Numbered from the stretch's first letter, positions 26,296 through 35,965 are shown. The stretch: 64,000 bases of DNA from JAICXG01 sp963801255 (GCA_963801255.1 CAWDEC010000019.1:62001-126000), one strand, 5' to 3'. Notes: generated by a model from the letters alone, not told the origin. Numbers and translations: made by a program.

Positions 26296-27377
26296 GGAGT
26301 CGAGATTGCCCTTTGACGCAGGGCATGGTCGCACAGGACCAGCGCGGCCATCGCTTCGACCATCGGAACTGCACGCGGCAGCACACAAGGATCATGGCGC
26401 CCACGCATTTTAAGCGCGGTCGTGTCGCCGCTGCTGGTCACGGTCTGTTGCTCGCGTGCGATGGAGGCGGTCGGTTTGAAGGCGACGCGAAAGACAATAT
26501 TCTCGCCATTGCTGATCCCGCCCTGCACTCCGCCAGAGTGGTTGCTGGTCGTTCGCACTTTGCCGTCGCGAATCTCAAATGGATCGTTGTGCTCGGAACC
26601 TTTCATGGCCGTGGCGGCAAAGCCGGAGCCGATCTCAAATCCCTTAGTAGCGGGCAAACTGAGCATCGCCTTTGCCAGATCGGCTTCGAGCTTGTCAAAG
26701 ACCGGTTCGCCCAGGCCCGCGGGCACGCCCCGCACGAGACACTCAATGATTCCGCCTAACGAATCGCCTTCCGCTCGCGCGGCTTCGATGCACGCGATCA
26801 TCTTTTCGGCCGCGATAGGATCGGGCGTGCGCATGATGCTGGCATCAATGGCCGGAGCGCTGATGGTTGCGTGATCAATTGTCGCACCGAGTTCATGGAC
26901 ACGCACGACGTAGGCAAGCAGCTCGAATCCGGGAAAGGCTTGCACCAGGATCCTGCGCGCGATCGCACCCGCGGCGACGCGGCCGATCGTCTCCCGCGCG
27001 GAAGCTCGACCGCCGCCCTGCCAGTTGCGGGTGCCGTATTTCGCCTGGTAGGTGAAATCAGCATGCGACGGACGAAACGTTTCCTTGATTTCTCGATAGG
27101 CTTCGGGACGCGCGTCGTGATTGCGGACGAGAATGGCGATCGGTGTGCCTAAGGTCTCGCCCTCGAAAACTCCGGAAAGGATTTCGCAGCGATCCGGCTC
27201 ACTCCGCTGCGAGACGATCTTATTTTGGCCGGGTCGGCGACGATCCAGCTCGTGCTGGATATCGGCTTCACCTAACGAAATCCTGGGCGGACAACCATCG
27301 ACCACCACGCCAACGCCGCCACCATGAGATTCGCCAAAGGTGGTGATACGGAAAAGTTGACCAAAGCTGCTGCCCAT
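26292..27377 (-). CDS. aroC: Chorismate synthase
   Basis: 361 residues, complete. The family signatures are all present: GESHGGGVGVVVDGCPP at the start, RRRPGQNKIVSQR, then RPSHADFTYQAKYGTRNWQGGGRASARET, and near the end GGVQGGISNGENIVFRVAFKPTASI. It converts EPSP to chorismate with reduced FMN, the last shikimate step. The start ATG at 27377 precedes GSSFGQLFRITTFG, typical. cvpA follows with a 4-base overlap. Confidence 0.97.
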   Translation of the reverse strand: MGSSFGQLFRITTFGESHGGGVGVVVDGCPPRISLGEADIQHELDRRRPGQNKIVSQRSEPDRCEILSGVFEGETLGTPIAILVRNHDARPEAYREIKETFRPSHADFTYQAKYGTRNWQGGGRASARETIGRVAAGAIARRILVQAFPGFELLAYVVRVHELGATIDHATISAPAIDASIMRTPDPIAAEKMIACIEAARAEGDSLGGIIECLVRGVPAGLGEPVFDKLEADLAKAMLSLPATKGFEIGSGFAATAMKGSEHNDPFEIRDGKVRTTSNHSGGVQGGISNGENIVFRVAFKPTASIAREQQTVTSSGDTTALKMRGRHDPCVLPRAVPMVEAMAALVLCDHALRQRAISTP

Positions 27378-27495
27378 GGGCGCAGCTTAACGAATGGTGA
27401 TGACTTGAAAAGGCAGGAGAGGATTGTGCAGTCCATTGGTTGAGCAAAGCGTTCGCGTCTCAGGGAGTCGGAGCGCTAGCTCTGGTAAATCGGGA

Positions 27496-28656
27496 CTAGA
27501 TTGCCTCGAAGGCGCTGCGCAAATCCTCGCGCAGATCTTCCACGTCTTCCACACCGACAGAGAGCCTAACGAGTGACTCGGTGATGCCAAGCGCAATCCG
27601 GGTTTCCTCCGGGATCGCGCCGTGCGTCATGATCGGCGGATAATTGACCAGGCTTTCCACGCCGCCAAGGCTTTCAGCGAGCGCGAAAAGGTGTGTGTTC
27701 TCGAGAAAACGCCGCGTGCCGGCAAGGTCGGTTTCGAGGATGACCGTGACCATGCCGCCAAATCTTCCCTGCATCTGTCGCTGGGCCAGCTCGTGCTGCG
27801 GATGACTCGTTAGGCCAGGATAGTGAACCTTGCGCACTTTTGGCTGCTTCTCCAGCCATTGCGCCAACTCGAGGGCGTTTTGGCAATGGCGCTCCATTCG
27901 CAAGGCGAGCGTTTTCAATCCGCGCATGGCGAGAAAGCTGTCGAACGGACCGGCGATCGCGCCGACAGAATTTTGCAGGAACTGCATTTGGTCGCCGAGC
28001 GCTTTGTTTTCCCCGACGACCGCGACGCCGCCGACCATATCGGAATGGCCGTTGAGATACTTGGTGGCGGAATGAATCACCATATCGAATCCCAGCTCGA
28101 TCGGCCGCTGGATCCATGGGCTGGCAAACGTGTTATCGGAAACCGAAATCGCGTTGTGTTTGCGCGCAAGTTGCGCAACGGCCTCGAGGTCGATCAGTTT
28201 GAGAAGCGGATTGCTCGGCGTTTCCACCCAGACCATGCGCGTGTTGGGCTTAAAGGCGCTCTCGATTTTCCTGGCGTCGCTCATGTCGATGAAAGTGAAA
28301 TCGAGATTAGCCGAGCGCCGTCGCACCTTTTCGAAAAGTCGATAGGTGCCTCCGTAAAGATCGTCGCTCGACAGGATGTGTGCGCCGCTGTCAATCGTTT
28401 CGAGTGCTGTCGACATCGCGGCAAGGCCGGAGGCAAAGGCCCAGCCGCGCGTGCCGCTCTCAAGATCCGCAACGCAGCGTTCGTAGGCGCTGCGGGTCGG
28501 ATTGATCGAGCGCGCGTAGTCGTAGCCCTTATGCCGTCCGGGACTTTCCTGCTGATAAGTCGAAGTGGCGTAAATCGGCGTCATTACCGCACCGGTCGTT
28601 GGATCGGGCGATTGACCGGCGTGGATCACGCGGGTGGCGAGGTGATGCTTTTTCAT
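27496..28656 (-). CDS. metB: Trans-sulfuration PLP enzyme (cystathionine gamma-synthase/lyase)
   Basis: 386 residues. Features of the Cys/Met metabolism PLP family: TRVIHAGQSPDPTTGAV...YATSTYQQ, YDYARSINPTRSAYERC, SVSDNTFASPWIQRP, the PLP-lysine motif MVIHSATKYLNGHSDMVGG, and LAESLGGVESLVNYP at the end. Family members are cystathionine gamma-synthase, gamma-lyase or beta-lyase, which cannot be separated by motif alone. With the cystathionine beta-synthase-like gene directly upstream, a gamma-lyase (reverse trans-sulfuration, Cys from homocysteine) is the best inference. Both genes are on the same strand, 99 bp apart. Confidence 0.88.
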   Translation of the reverse strand: MKKHHLATRVIHAGQSPDPTTGAVMTPIYATSTYQQESPGRHKGYDYARSINPTRSAYERCVADLESGTRGWAFASGLAAMSTALETIDSGAHILSSDDLYGGTYRLFEKVRRRSANLDFTFIDMSDARKIESAFKPNTRMVWVETPSNPLLKLIDLEAVAQLARKHNAISVSDNTFASPWIQRPIELGFDMVIHSATKYLNGHSDMVGGVAVVGENKALGDQMQFLQNSVGAIAGPFDSFLAMRGLKTLALRMERHCQNALELAQWLEKQPKVRKVHYPGLTSHPQHELAQRQMQGRFGGMVTVILETDLAGTRRFLENTHLFALAESLGGVESLVNYPPIMTHGAIPEETRIALGITESLVRLSVGVEDVEDLREDLRSAFEAI

Positions 28657-28755
28657 GGAAGATTTTTGAGAGGAAATTTAGAAACCCGGAAGCCAGAAAG
28701 AGTTTTCTTGGTTGTGATCTCGGTTCGCCCTTCCTGGTTTTACAAATTCTCTTCC

Positions 28756-30150
28756 TTACTTGGGCATGTGAAGCCGGAGGAAGGAAAGCAAATCCGTGCG
28801 CGTGATCAGACCGAGGAATTTGTTGCCTTCCATCATGATGGCAACGCGGCCGCGATCGAACACGCCTAACAAGTCGGTGATGCTGGCCGACGGCGACAAA
28901 GTCTCGAGCCGATCAGTCATGGCCGATTTCACAAGGTCGTTAAACCCGGCGGGATTGCGATGCACTTTCACGAGCAAATCGGATTCGTCGACGATCCCAA
29001 TTGCGCGGCCGTCACCATTCAAAACGGGAAGCTGTGAAATATCGCCGGTGCGCATGCGTTTAAACGCGGTGAGCAAGGTGTCGTCAGGGCCAACGGAAAC
29101 AACTTCGCCTTGCTCCGCGCGATGGGAAATGAGATCGCGCAGGTCGCCTTGCACGGGCCGCTCGACAAAGCCCTGCTCGGCCATCCAAAAATCGTTGTAC
29201 ATTTTGGAGAGATATTTGTTCCCAGTATCACAGACAAAAGTTACCACGCGCTTCTTCGTTTTCTGCTGCCGGCAATAGCGAAGCGCACCGCCGAGCAAGG
29301 TGCCGGTAGAGGATCCAGCGAGGATACCTTCCTTGCGCAGCAGTTCTCGCGCGACCGCAAAACTCTCTGCGTCGTCGATTTCGAAAGCGTCCTTTACGAG
29401 GGTCATGTCGGCGATATCGGGGATGAAGTCTTCACCGATTCCTTCGACCGCCCAGCTCCCGGCGTTCTCCAGTTTGCCGGTCTTGACCCATTCGTAGAGG
29501 ATGGAGCCAGTTGGATCGGACAGAATCATCTCCACATCCGGTTTCACTTTCTTGAAGAAGCGTCCGAGTCCGGTCAGCGTGCCGCCGGAACCAACGCCGA
29601 CCACGACGGCATCGAGATCGTGCTGCATCTGTTCCCAGATCTCCGGACCAGTGGTCGTCTCGTGCGCGAGCGGGTTCGCCGGGTTGCCGAATTGATTGAC
29701 GTAAAACGCCCCGGGGATTTCGCTCGTTAGGCGAGCCGCCACGTCCTGGTAATATTCAGGATGGCCGCGGGTCACATCACTTCTCGTGAGGCGGACTTCA
29801 GCCCCCAGCGCGCGGACGTGGGCGATCTTTTCCTGGGACATCTTGTCGGGGATGACGAGAATGATGCGATAACCTTTCGCGCCCGCGATGAGAGCGAGGC
29901 CGAGGCCAGTGTTGCCGGCGGTCGCTTCGATGACGGTTCCACCCGGCTTCAGTTTGCCCTCTTTTTCTGCCGCTTCGATCATGGCCAGCGCAACGCGGTC
30001 CTTGATCGAGCCGGTGGGATTCTGATTTTCCAGCTTCACAAAAAGCTGGCACGGCCCGGTGTCGATGCGCGTGATCTCGACCAATGGTGTATGGCCGATG
30101 AGGGAAAGGATGGCGGGCGGTTCGTTAGGTAATTGAGGCGAGCTGGTCAT
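28756..30150 (-). CDS. Cystathionine beta-synthase-like PLP enzyme with CBS domains
   Basis: 464 residues from the ATG at 30150; a GTG five codons upstream is an alternative. The N-terminal 320 residues are a cysteine-synthase-type PLP enzyme: the lysine in LENQNPTGSIKDRVAL, the phosphate-binding loop EATAGNTGLGLALIAG, GVGSGGTLTGLG and ILAGSSTGTLLGGAL. The last 130 residues are a CBS-domain pair (PDDTLLTAFKRMRTGDISQLPVLNGDGRAIGIVDESDL ... GNKFLGLITRTDLLSFL). This is the layout of eukaryotic-like bacterial cystathionine beta-synthase, where CBS domains regulate activity. The pair with metB suggests reverse trans-sulfuration. Confidence 0.88.
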   Translation of the reverse strand: MTSSPQLPNEPPAILSLIGHTPLVEITRIDTGPCQLFVKLENQNPTGSIKDRVALAMIEAAEKEGKLKPGGTVIEATAGNTGLGLALIAGAKGYRIILVIPDKMSQEKIAHVRALGAEVRLTRSDVTRGHPEYYQDVAARLTSEIPGAFYVNQFGNPANPLAHETTTGPEIWEQMQHDLDAVVVGVGSGGTLTGLGRFFKKVKPDVEMILSDPTGSILYEWVKTGKLENAGSWAVEGIGEDFIPDIADMTLVKDAFEIDDAESFAVARELLRKEGILAGSSTGTLLGGALRYCRQQKTKKRVVTFVCDTGNKYLSKMYNDFWMAEQGFVERPVQGDLRDLISHRAEQGEVVSVGPDDTLLTAFKRMRTGDISQLPVLNGDGRAIGIVDESDLLVKVHRNPAGFNDLVKSAMTDRLETLSPSASITDLLGVFDRGRVAIMMEGNKFLGLITRTDLLSFLRLHMPK

Positions 30151-30493
30151 GCAAAAAGGCGGCACGGCAGCACGCCGCAGGCCTCATCTATGCAACACTC
30201 TGCTTCAAAATCGTCAACGAATTTCGGCCTGCGCTCTTGTCGTCGAAACGGAGGGCGATCACAGCGCCGAAAGATTATTCGGCCGCGGTAGAGGCTGAGT
30301 TTTGTGCCTTAACCCGGCACAATTCGTGCCTAACGAGTATAAGTCATGGCGAAGAAGATTTCTCCCAGTAGATCCGGTCGACCTTTGGTCGCGCGGACGT
30401 CGCCAATTTCGAGCCGATTCTCGGAATTCCGATCGAGACCGTCTCGCGGGGAAGATTGACGGCGCCACGGAAATGCGGTTCATCGTTATTCCG

Positions 30494-31840
30494 ATGACTC
30501 GGATTCTGATTGCGGACGATCAACCTGACGTGCTCGAGGCGTTACGCATTTTGCTCAAGGGCGAAGGTTATCAGACCGATGCGGTGACGTCGTTAGGCGC
30601 GGTCAGGAACTCGCTCGAAAAGCGCACCTATTCGCTCCTCATGATGGACCTTAACTACACCCGTGACACGACTTCGGGTCAGGAGGGGCTCGCGAGCATT
30701 CCGCGCTTTCAGTCGCTGGATGAGAACCTGCCGATCGTCGTCATGACAGCCTGGGCAACGGTCGATCTCGCGGTGGAGGCGATGAAACTTGGCGCGCGCG
30801 ATTTCGTGACTAAGCCATGGGATAACGACCGCGTTATCGCCATTGTCCGGACGCAAATCGCCCTTGGTAATGCGCTGCGAAAAAGTCAGCAACTCGAGGC
30901 GAAGAGCGAACTGCTGCGCGGCAAAATGCCAAACATCATTTCCGATTCCCCGCGTATGAAGCCGGTCATGGAATTGATCTCACGCGTCGCACCTTCCGAA
31001 GCGAACATCCTCATCACGGGCGAGAACGGAACCGGCAAAGGCCTTGTTGCTCAGGCGATTCATTCGCTTTCGCCGCGCGCGAGCAAAATCATGATCACGG
31101 TTAACATGGGAGGGCTCTCGGAAGGCGTTTTCGAGAGTGAGCTTTTCGGTCACGTGAAAGGCGCATTTACCGATGCCAAGACCGATCGCGCCGGACGGTT
31201 CGAGCTGGCGGACGAGAGCACGCTCTTCCTTGATGAAATTGCCAATCTGCCGATGAGTCAGCAGGCTAAACTGTTGCGTGTCATCGAGACGGGCGAGTTT
31301 GAGCGCGTCGGATCCTCCCGCACGTTGCATGCGAATGTGCGGATCATTTCCGCGACGAACGCCAACCTGCACGACGAGGTCGCGGCAGGACGTTTCCGGC
31401 AGGACCTGCTCTTTCGACTGAACACGATCGAGGTTGCGCTTCCACCGTTGCGCGAGCGCCGTGAAGATATCGCGCCGCTGGCAGCGCATTTTCTGCGGCA
31501 ACATGCCGAGCGTTATCGCAAAAAGCTGGCGGGACTCGAGCCGGCTTCGCACGAGGCGCTCATGCGCCATGAATGGCCAGGCAATGTGCGCGAGCTGGAT
31601 CACGTCATCGAGCGAGCCGTGCTCATGTCGGCCGGCAGTACCATCAAGCCTAACGACCTTGGCCTAACGACCGCGAGCGATGGTTCACCGCATCTCGAGG
31701 AGATGAGCCTGGAGGAGGTGGAAGCATTTCTCATAAAAAAAGCGCTCGCCCGACACGACGGCAACGCACGCAAGGCGGCGGAGGCGTTAGGCCTGAGCCG
31801 GAGCGCCTTTTACCGGAGGCTTCAGCATTACGGCCTGTGA
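30494..31840 (+). CDS. NtrC-type sigma-54-dependent response regulator
   Basis: 448 residues from the ATG at 30494; an ATG 7 codons upstream is possible and the frame extends further without start logic. Receiver with Asp8/Asp9 and phospho-acceptor Asp52 (LLMMDLNY); AAA+ domain with Walker A GENGTGKG (176-183), Walker B TLFLDEIA, and the sigma-54 loop reading GAFTDA (223-228) instead of GAFTGA; C-terminal Fis-type helix-turn-helix NARKAAEALGLSRSAFYRRL. It activates sigma-54 RNA polymerase when phosphorylated, most likely by the kinase encoded just downstream. A perfect sigma-54 promoter lies at 35868. The final helix contains GCGTTAGGC, a near-copy of the dispersed word. Confidence 0.92.
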   Translation: MTRILIADDQPDVLEALRILLKGEGYQTDAVTSLGAVRNSLEKRTYSLLMMDLNYTRDTTSGQEGLASIPRFQSLDENLPIVVMTAWATVDLAVEAMKLGARDFVTKPWDNDRVIAIVRTQIALGNALRKSQQLEAKSELLRGKMPNIISDSPRMKPVMELISRVAPSEANILITGENGTGKGLVAQAIHSLSPRASKIMITVNMGGLSEGVFESELFGHVKGAFTDAKTDRAGRFELADESTLFLDEIANLPMSQQAKLLRVIETGEFERVGSSRTLHANVRIISATNANLHDEVAAGRFRQDLLFRLNTIEVALPPLRERREDIAPLAAHFLRQHAERYRKKLAGLEPASHEALMRHEWPGNVRELDHVIERAVLMSAGSTIKPNDLGLTTASDGSPHLEEMSLEEVEAFLIKKALARHDGNARKAAEALGLSRSAFYRRLQHYGL

Positions 31841-31989
31841 AAACAAACCAAAATCCAGGCCCGAAAAATGATCAAATGAGGAACCACGAAACTGCGAACG
31901 CTGCGCAGCGGCTCTCGGCTTTTTTTACTGGACGAATTTTCTTCATTCGTCTTTCGGATTCCATTGGTCATCATTGGTCGTAGCGGCCC

Positions 31990-33330
31990 GTGCCAGCGCC
32001 AGTCCATTCCCGGCATCGCAGGCGGCTTTCGCACGAAGGACGCCTCACCTGGCTGACCGTTGGGGCTGTGGGGCCGGCGCTCATCGTTGCGCTTGCCCTC
32101 CTTTGGTTCGGTGATTTTAGCCCCAAAGTCTTCTGGACTCTGGTGCTTTTCATGGGCGTTTGTGCGCTCGGTTTTATCGCCAGTTCGCGCGATCACATTG
32201 TGCGGCCGTTGCAAACCATGAGCAATCTGCTGGCCGCTCTGCGCGAAGGCGATTATTCGATTCGCGCTCGCGGTGCGCGGCCGGAGGACGCGCTCGGCGA
32301 AGTTTTGCTCGAGATCAACCAGCTGGGCGAAACGCTCCGTGTGCAGCGGCTCGGCGCCTTCGAAGCAACCGCGCTTCTGCGCACGATCATGGCTGAAATC
32401 GAGGTGGCCGTTTTCACTTTTGATCCCGACCGGCGCTTGCGGCTGGTGAATCGCGCAGGTGAAAATCTGCTCCGCCAACCGATTGACAAATTGTTGGGCC
32501 GGCGCGCCAGCGACCTTGGATTGGCCGTGTGCCTCGATGCCGATGAAGATCAGCCGCTCACCCTTACCTTTCCCGGCGGCTCCGGGCGATGGGGCATCCG
32601 TAAAAGTAACTTTCGCGAACATGGTTTGCCGCACGAATTGCTGGTCCTGACCGATCTCAGCCGCACTTTGCGTGAAGAGGAGCGCATCGCCTGGCAGCGA
32701 CTTGTCAGGGTGCTCGGTCACGAGATGAATAACTCGCTTGCTCCGATCAAGTCGGTTGCGGGTAGTCTGGAGAATTTGCTCAAGCGTGATCCGCCGCCGC
32801 CCGACTGGCGCGATGATGCTCGGAGCGGTTTGAATGTGATCGCTTCTCGCGCAGAATCGCTCAGCCGTTTCATGCAGGCTTATGCGCGTCTCGCTCGCCT
32901 GCCTCCGCCGCAAAAGCAGCGAATCAGTCTTGGCGAACTCGTCAGGCGAGTGGTCGGGTTGGAAACACGTCTGCCGGTTCGCCTTGCACAGGGCCCAGAG
33001 ATCAGCGTCTCGGCAGACGCGGCGCAGATCGAGCAGTTGCTCATCAACATTTTGCATAACGCAGTCGATGCATCGCTCGAGACTGGCGGCCAGGTCGTTG
33101 CCGGCTGGCGTTCGGTGGGCGATTGCGCGGAGGTTTTCGTGCGCGATGAAGGCCCGGGAATCATGAATCCAAGCAACCTCTTCGTCCCGTTCTTCACCAC
33201 CAAGCCGGGTGGCTCTGGAATTGGCCTGACCTTGAGCCGTCAAATTGCCGAAGCCCACGGAGGCTCACTCACGCTTGCCAATCGCCTCGATCGCACCGGG
33301 AGCGAAGCCCTCCTTCGTCTGCCTTGCTGA
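31990..33330 (+). CDS. NtrY-like sensor histidine kinase
   Basis: 446 residues from GTG at 31990. Two membrane helices (about 21-40 and 48-65), a HAMP-like linker (IVRPLQTMSNLLAALREGDYSIRA), a PAS-like region (MAEIEVAVFTFDPDRRLRLVNRAGENLL), then the H-box VLGHEMNNSLAPIKSVAG with phospho-His244, and ATPase boxes NILHNAVDAS, DEGPGI and GGSGIGLTLSRQI. The layout is that of NtrY-class kinases that sense membrane or periplasmic signals. It follows the regulator by 149 bp and overlaps the start region of the next gene, consistent with one operon. Confidence 0.9.
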   Translation: MPAPVHSRHRRRLSHEGRLTWLTVGAVGPALIVALALLWFGDFSPKVFWTLVLFMGVCALGFIASSRDHIVRPLQTMSNLLAALREGDYSIRARGARPEDALGEVLLEINQLGETLRVQRLGAFEATALLRTIMAEIEVAVFTFDPDRRLRLVNRAGENLLRQPIDKLLGRRASDLGLAVCLDADEDQPLTLTFPGGSGRWGIRKSNFREHGLPHELLVLTDLSRTLREEERIAWQRLVRVLGHEMNNSLAPIKSVAGSLENLLKRDPPPPDWRDDARSGLNVIASRAESLSRFMQAYARLARLPPPQKQRISLGELVRRVVGLETRLPVRLAQGPEISVSADAAQIEQLLINILHNAVDASLETGGQVVAGWRSVGDCAEVFVRDEGPGIMNPSNLFVPFFTTKPGGSGIGLTLSRQIAEAHGGSLTLANRLDRTGSEALLRLPC

Positions 33331-33335
33331 GCGCG

Positions 33336-34334
33336 ATGAAGTCTCGGCACGTCGCGCAGTTACTGATTTTTGTCCTGACCGTCCTGCTGGTGCCGCTGGC
33401 GCTGAATCATTGGCTGCCGAGCAAGCGACCGTTCAACCGACAGCCACTCGAACGGCTGCGCACCGACCGACCAAGCATCGTGCTGATTGGCGATTCGCTG
33501 GTGCACGCCGCGATCGATCCGCAGTTGCTGCAAAAAGAGTTGGGCGACGGCAAGGTCGACATGATCTGGCGGGGGGGCGCTTCATCCGCTGCCTGGTATC
33601 TGAGCTTAAAGAATTACGTCATTTCCTCGGACGTAAAGCCGCGCTGGGTTTGCATCTTCTTTACTTACGATCTGCTGACTAATGCGGCTTTTCGTACTAC
33701 CGCGACTTATCGCGCGTTTCTCGAGTCGCTCATGCATGGAGAAGATCCCGTTTACCGCGCAGTGCTCGGCGATGAATCGCGCCGCGAAACCTTCCTGCAA
33801 CGTATTGCCAGTCAGCTCTATCCCTTGAATGATCGCCGGCATCATTATCAGGAAAAAATAAGCCGGTTCGCCTTCAAGACCGAGACCCTGACCGGCCCAA
33901 AGATCAAAGGGTTGCCGCGACGGGTGAACGAGATTTTCGACGTCGCGCGTTTGCGCCAGGAGACTTTGCCGCAAACCCCTGAAGCACTCGCGGCGCGTTC
34001 GTTAGTCTTTAGCGCCGATCCAAAAAGAAATTTTCTGCCGCATATCGTGCGGGCAGCAAAGCAGGCCAATATTCCACTTTGTTTCGTTAGGGTGCGACCG
34101 AATCCCGGGCCCGACAACGAGTTTCAAGAAACTGAGGAATTGCGGGCTTACGTCTCGCAACTGCGAGCGTGGATCGAAAGTCAGGGTTGCGCCTTTCTCG
34201 ACACGGCCACGAACAAGAAATTCACCCCGGACATGTATTTGCGGCCCGACGATGACCACATAGGACCCTGGGCGAAAGCGCGCGCGACCGAAATTTACGC
34301 CGGTGAGCTGCGACCGATCCTGCTGACGCCATGA
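33336..34334 (+). CDS. Membrane-anchored SGNH-hydrolase-like protein
   Basis: 332 residues from the ATG at 33336; a TTG four codons upstream overlaps the kinase stop. One N-terminal membrane anchor (VAQLLIFVLTVLLVPLALNHWL), then PSIVLIGDSLVHAAID with the GDS nucleophile block of SGNH hydrolases, and near the C-terminus YLRPDDDHIGPWAKARATE carrying the Asp-x2-His dyad. Its TGA overlaps the ATG of the MBOAT gene (ATGA), so it is the partner of an O-acyltransferase, as AlgJ/AlgX or DltD-like proteins are. It probably transfers or removes O-acyl groups on an exported polymer; which polymer is unknown. Confidence 0.72.
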   Translation: MKSRHVAQLLIFVLTVLLVPLALNHWLPSKRPFNRQPLERLRTDRPSIVLIGDSLVHAAIDPQLLQKELGDGKVDMIWRGGASSAAWYLSLKNYVISSDVKPRWVCIFFTYDLLTNAAFRTTATYRAFLESLMHGEDPVYRAVLGDESRRETFLQRIASQLYPLNDRRHHYQEKISRFAFKTETLTGPKIKGLPRRVNEIFDVARLRQETLPQTPEALAARSLVFSADPKRNFLPHIVRAAKQANIPLCFVRVRPNPGPDNEFQETEELRAYVSQLRAWIESQGCAFLDTATNKKFTPDMYLRPDDDHIGPWAKARATEIYAGELRPILLTP

Positions 34335-35737
34335 TCTTTCATTCGTTAGTCTATCTCGTCTTTCTGGTCGTCGTCCTTGCGATCTATTGGTCGCTCCCGC
34401 GGCGCGGCCAGAATTTCTTCATTATCCTCGCGAGCTACATCTTCTATGGATGGGAGCATCCCTGGTTTCTCCTGCCGCTTTGGGCTTCGACGTTGATTGA
34501 TTGGCTGTGCGCTCTCGGGATGGAACGCTGGCCGCTGCGTCGTCGCGCCTTTTTGCTCATCAGCATCTGCTTCAGCCTCGCGCTCCTCGGCACTTTTAAA
34601 TACGCGAACTTCGCCCTCGATAATCTCGACACGGTTCTCACCGGTGTGGGCGCGAATCCATGGCACGTCGCTCTGCGCCTCGCCTTACCGGTCGGGATTT
34701 CGTTCTACACCTTTCAATCCATCGGTTACGTGGTCGATGTTTATCGGCGGCAAATCCCGGCCGAGCGCAGCCTTTTACAATACGCGCTCTACGTGACGTT
34801 CTTTCCGCAACTGGTCGCGGGGCCGATCGAGCGGGCTAGCCATATGTTGCCGCAGTATGCCTCGCAACGTTTCTTCGATGCCGAGCTCTGGCGAAATGCA
34901 CTCGGGCTCATGCTCTGGGGATTTTTTAAGAAAGTCGTTATCGCCGATAACACCGCGATCATCGCCAACAAGATCTTTGCGCTTTCGTCGCCCTCGTTTC
35001 CTGTCCTCTGGGCAGGAGTGCTCGCATTTACGGTGCAGATTTACGCCGACTTCTCGGCTTACACCGATATCGCGCGCGGCACGGCACGATTGTTGGGGTT
35101 TGAGCTCATGCGGAATTTCTGGCACCCCTACCTGGCGACTTCGCCAGCTGATTTCTGGCGACGCTGGCATATCTCCCTCTCCACCTGGATGCGGGATTAC
35201 CTTTATATTTCCTTAGGGGGCAGCCGCTGTAGCGTCGCGCGCAATTCCTTCAATCTTCTTGCGACCTTCGCCATCAGCGGCCTCTGGCATGGCGCATCTT
35301 GGAATTTTGTTCTCTGGGGCTTCTACTGGGGATTTTTGCTCTTGTTTGAGCGCATGCTCGTCGCTCTGGGTTTCGGCAAGACAATTCCCTGGGTGGTGAA
35401 GGTAGGATTTACTTTCCTGCTGGCCTGCATTGGCTGGCTCATGTTTCGGGAGCGAGACATCGGGCAACTTTACCGCGATCTCACCCTTTCGCCGCTTGGC
35501 TGGTCGCGCCGCGATTGGGCAATGGGAATCTATTTCGGCGAGCTGGTTGGCATCTACTCGCTACCGCTGGCGATTCACATGCTTTGCACCGGAGTGTTTC
35601 CCCGCTGGAACTTGGAGTTCGAATTACCGGAGCGCGCTCGTTTTATTTTCGAGACGGCGATGGGCGTAACGCTCTTCATGGGAATTCTCATGCTTCGCAG
35701 CCTAACGACTTCAGACTTCATCTACTTCCAGTTCTAG
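34331..35737 (+). CDS. MBOAT family O-acyltransferase (AlgI-like)
   Basis: 468 residues with about 11 membrane helices. Family signatures: LPVGISFYTFQSIGYVVDVYRR, FFPQLVAGPIERASHMLPQ, FWRRWHISLSTWMRDYLYISLGG and the active-site histidine in ISGLWHGASWNFVLWG. AlgI/DltB-type proteins move acetyl groups across the membrane for O-acylation of exported polysaccharide or teichoic acid. It is coupled by a 4-base overlap to the SGNH gene. No alginate, cellulose or capsule polymerase is adjacent, so the acceptor is unknown. It lies between the two-component pair and the sigma-54 promoter. Confidence 0.92.
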   Translation: MIFHSLVYLVFLVVVLAIYWSLPRRGQNFFIILASYIFYGWEHPWFLLPLWASTLIDWLCALGMERWPLRRRAFLLISICFSLALLGTFKYANFALDNLDTVLTGVGANPWHVALRLALPVGISFYTFQSIGYVVDVYRRQIPAERSLLQYALYVTFFPQLVAGPIERASHMLPQYASQRFFDAELWRNALGLMLWGFFKKVVIADNTAIIANKIFALSSPSFPVLWAGVLAFTVQIYADFSAYTDIARGTARLLGFELMRNFWHPYLATSPADFWRRWHISLSTWMRDYLYISLGGSRCSVARNSFNLLATFAISGLWHGASWNFVLWGFYWGFLLLFERMLVALGFGKTIPWVVKVGFTFLLACIGWLMFRERDIGQLYRDLTLSPLGWSRRDWAMGIYFGELVGIYSLPLAIHMLCTGVFPRWNLEFELPERARFIFETAMGVTLFMGILMLRSLTTSDFIYFQF

Positions 35738-35818
35738 GCTCCCCGTCGCCCTTTCCCGCAATCGGGACAGCCCAATCCCAAGCGTGAGGCATAAAGAACA
35801 AATCGGGAAAATAGACCT

Positions 35819-35852
35819 TAATTATAAGTCACTTATGTTAAGGTAATTATAA
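35819..35852. repeat. AT-rich direct repeat upstream of the sigma-54 promoter
   Basis: The nonamer TAATTATAA occurs at 35819-35827 and 35844-35852, with the palindrome-like AAGTCACTT (35826-35834) between. The stretch is far more AT-rich than the surrounding sequence and lies 16-49 bases upstream of the -24 element. This is a plausible activator-binding (enhancer) or DNA-bending site for the NtrC-type regulator; binding is inference. Confidence 0.5.
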
Positions 35853-35867
35853 AATACTTACTCTCCT

Positions 35868-35883
35868 TGGCACAGCCATTGCA
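35868..35883 (+). promoter_or_regulatory. Sigma-54 promoter (-24 TGGCAC / -12 TTGCA)
   Basis: TTGGCAC, AGCCA spacer, TTGCAA: the -24 box TGGCAC (35868-35873) and -12 box TTGCA (35879-35883) match the sigma-54 consensus exactly with the invariant 5-base gap. Transcription should start near 35895, running into the small ORF at 35966 and the adaptor at 36306. The presence of a sigma-54 activator gene 4 kb upstream supports this. Confidence 0.88.
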
Positions 35884-35965
35884 ATAGCTTGCCGCGCCTT
35901 CGAAAAATTCCTGAATCCAAACGAGAGGCTTATCGCATCTCACAGGAACAAGAACGCAGAACAAA

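Noticed and set aside
28657..28755. SAM riboswitch before metB
   Set aside because: A weak imperfect inverted repeat is present, but the 99-bp gap lacks the conserved cores of known SAM riboswitches.
31828..33258. 476-codon open frame on the minus strand
   Set aside because: It is a shadow of the histidine kinase gene, a common effect in GC-rich DNA; no recognisable motif.
34671..34690. A second sigma-54 promoter-like TGGCAC in the MBOAT gene
   Set aside because: The -12 part does not match well (TCTGC) and it lies inside coding sequence.
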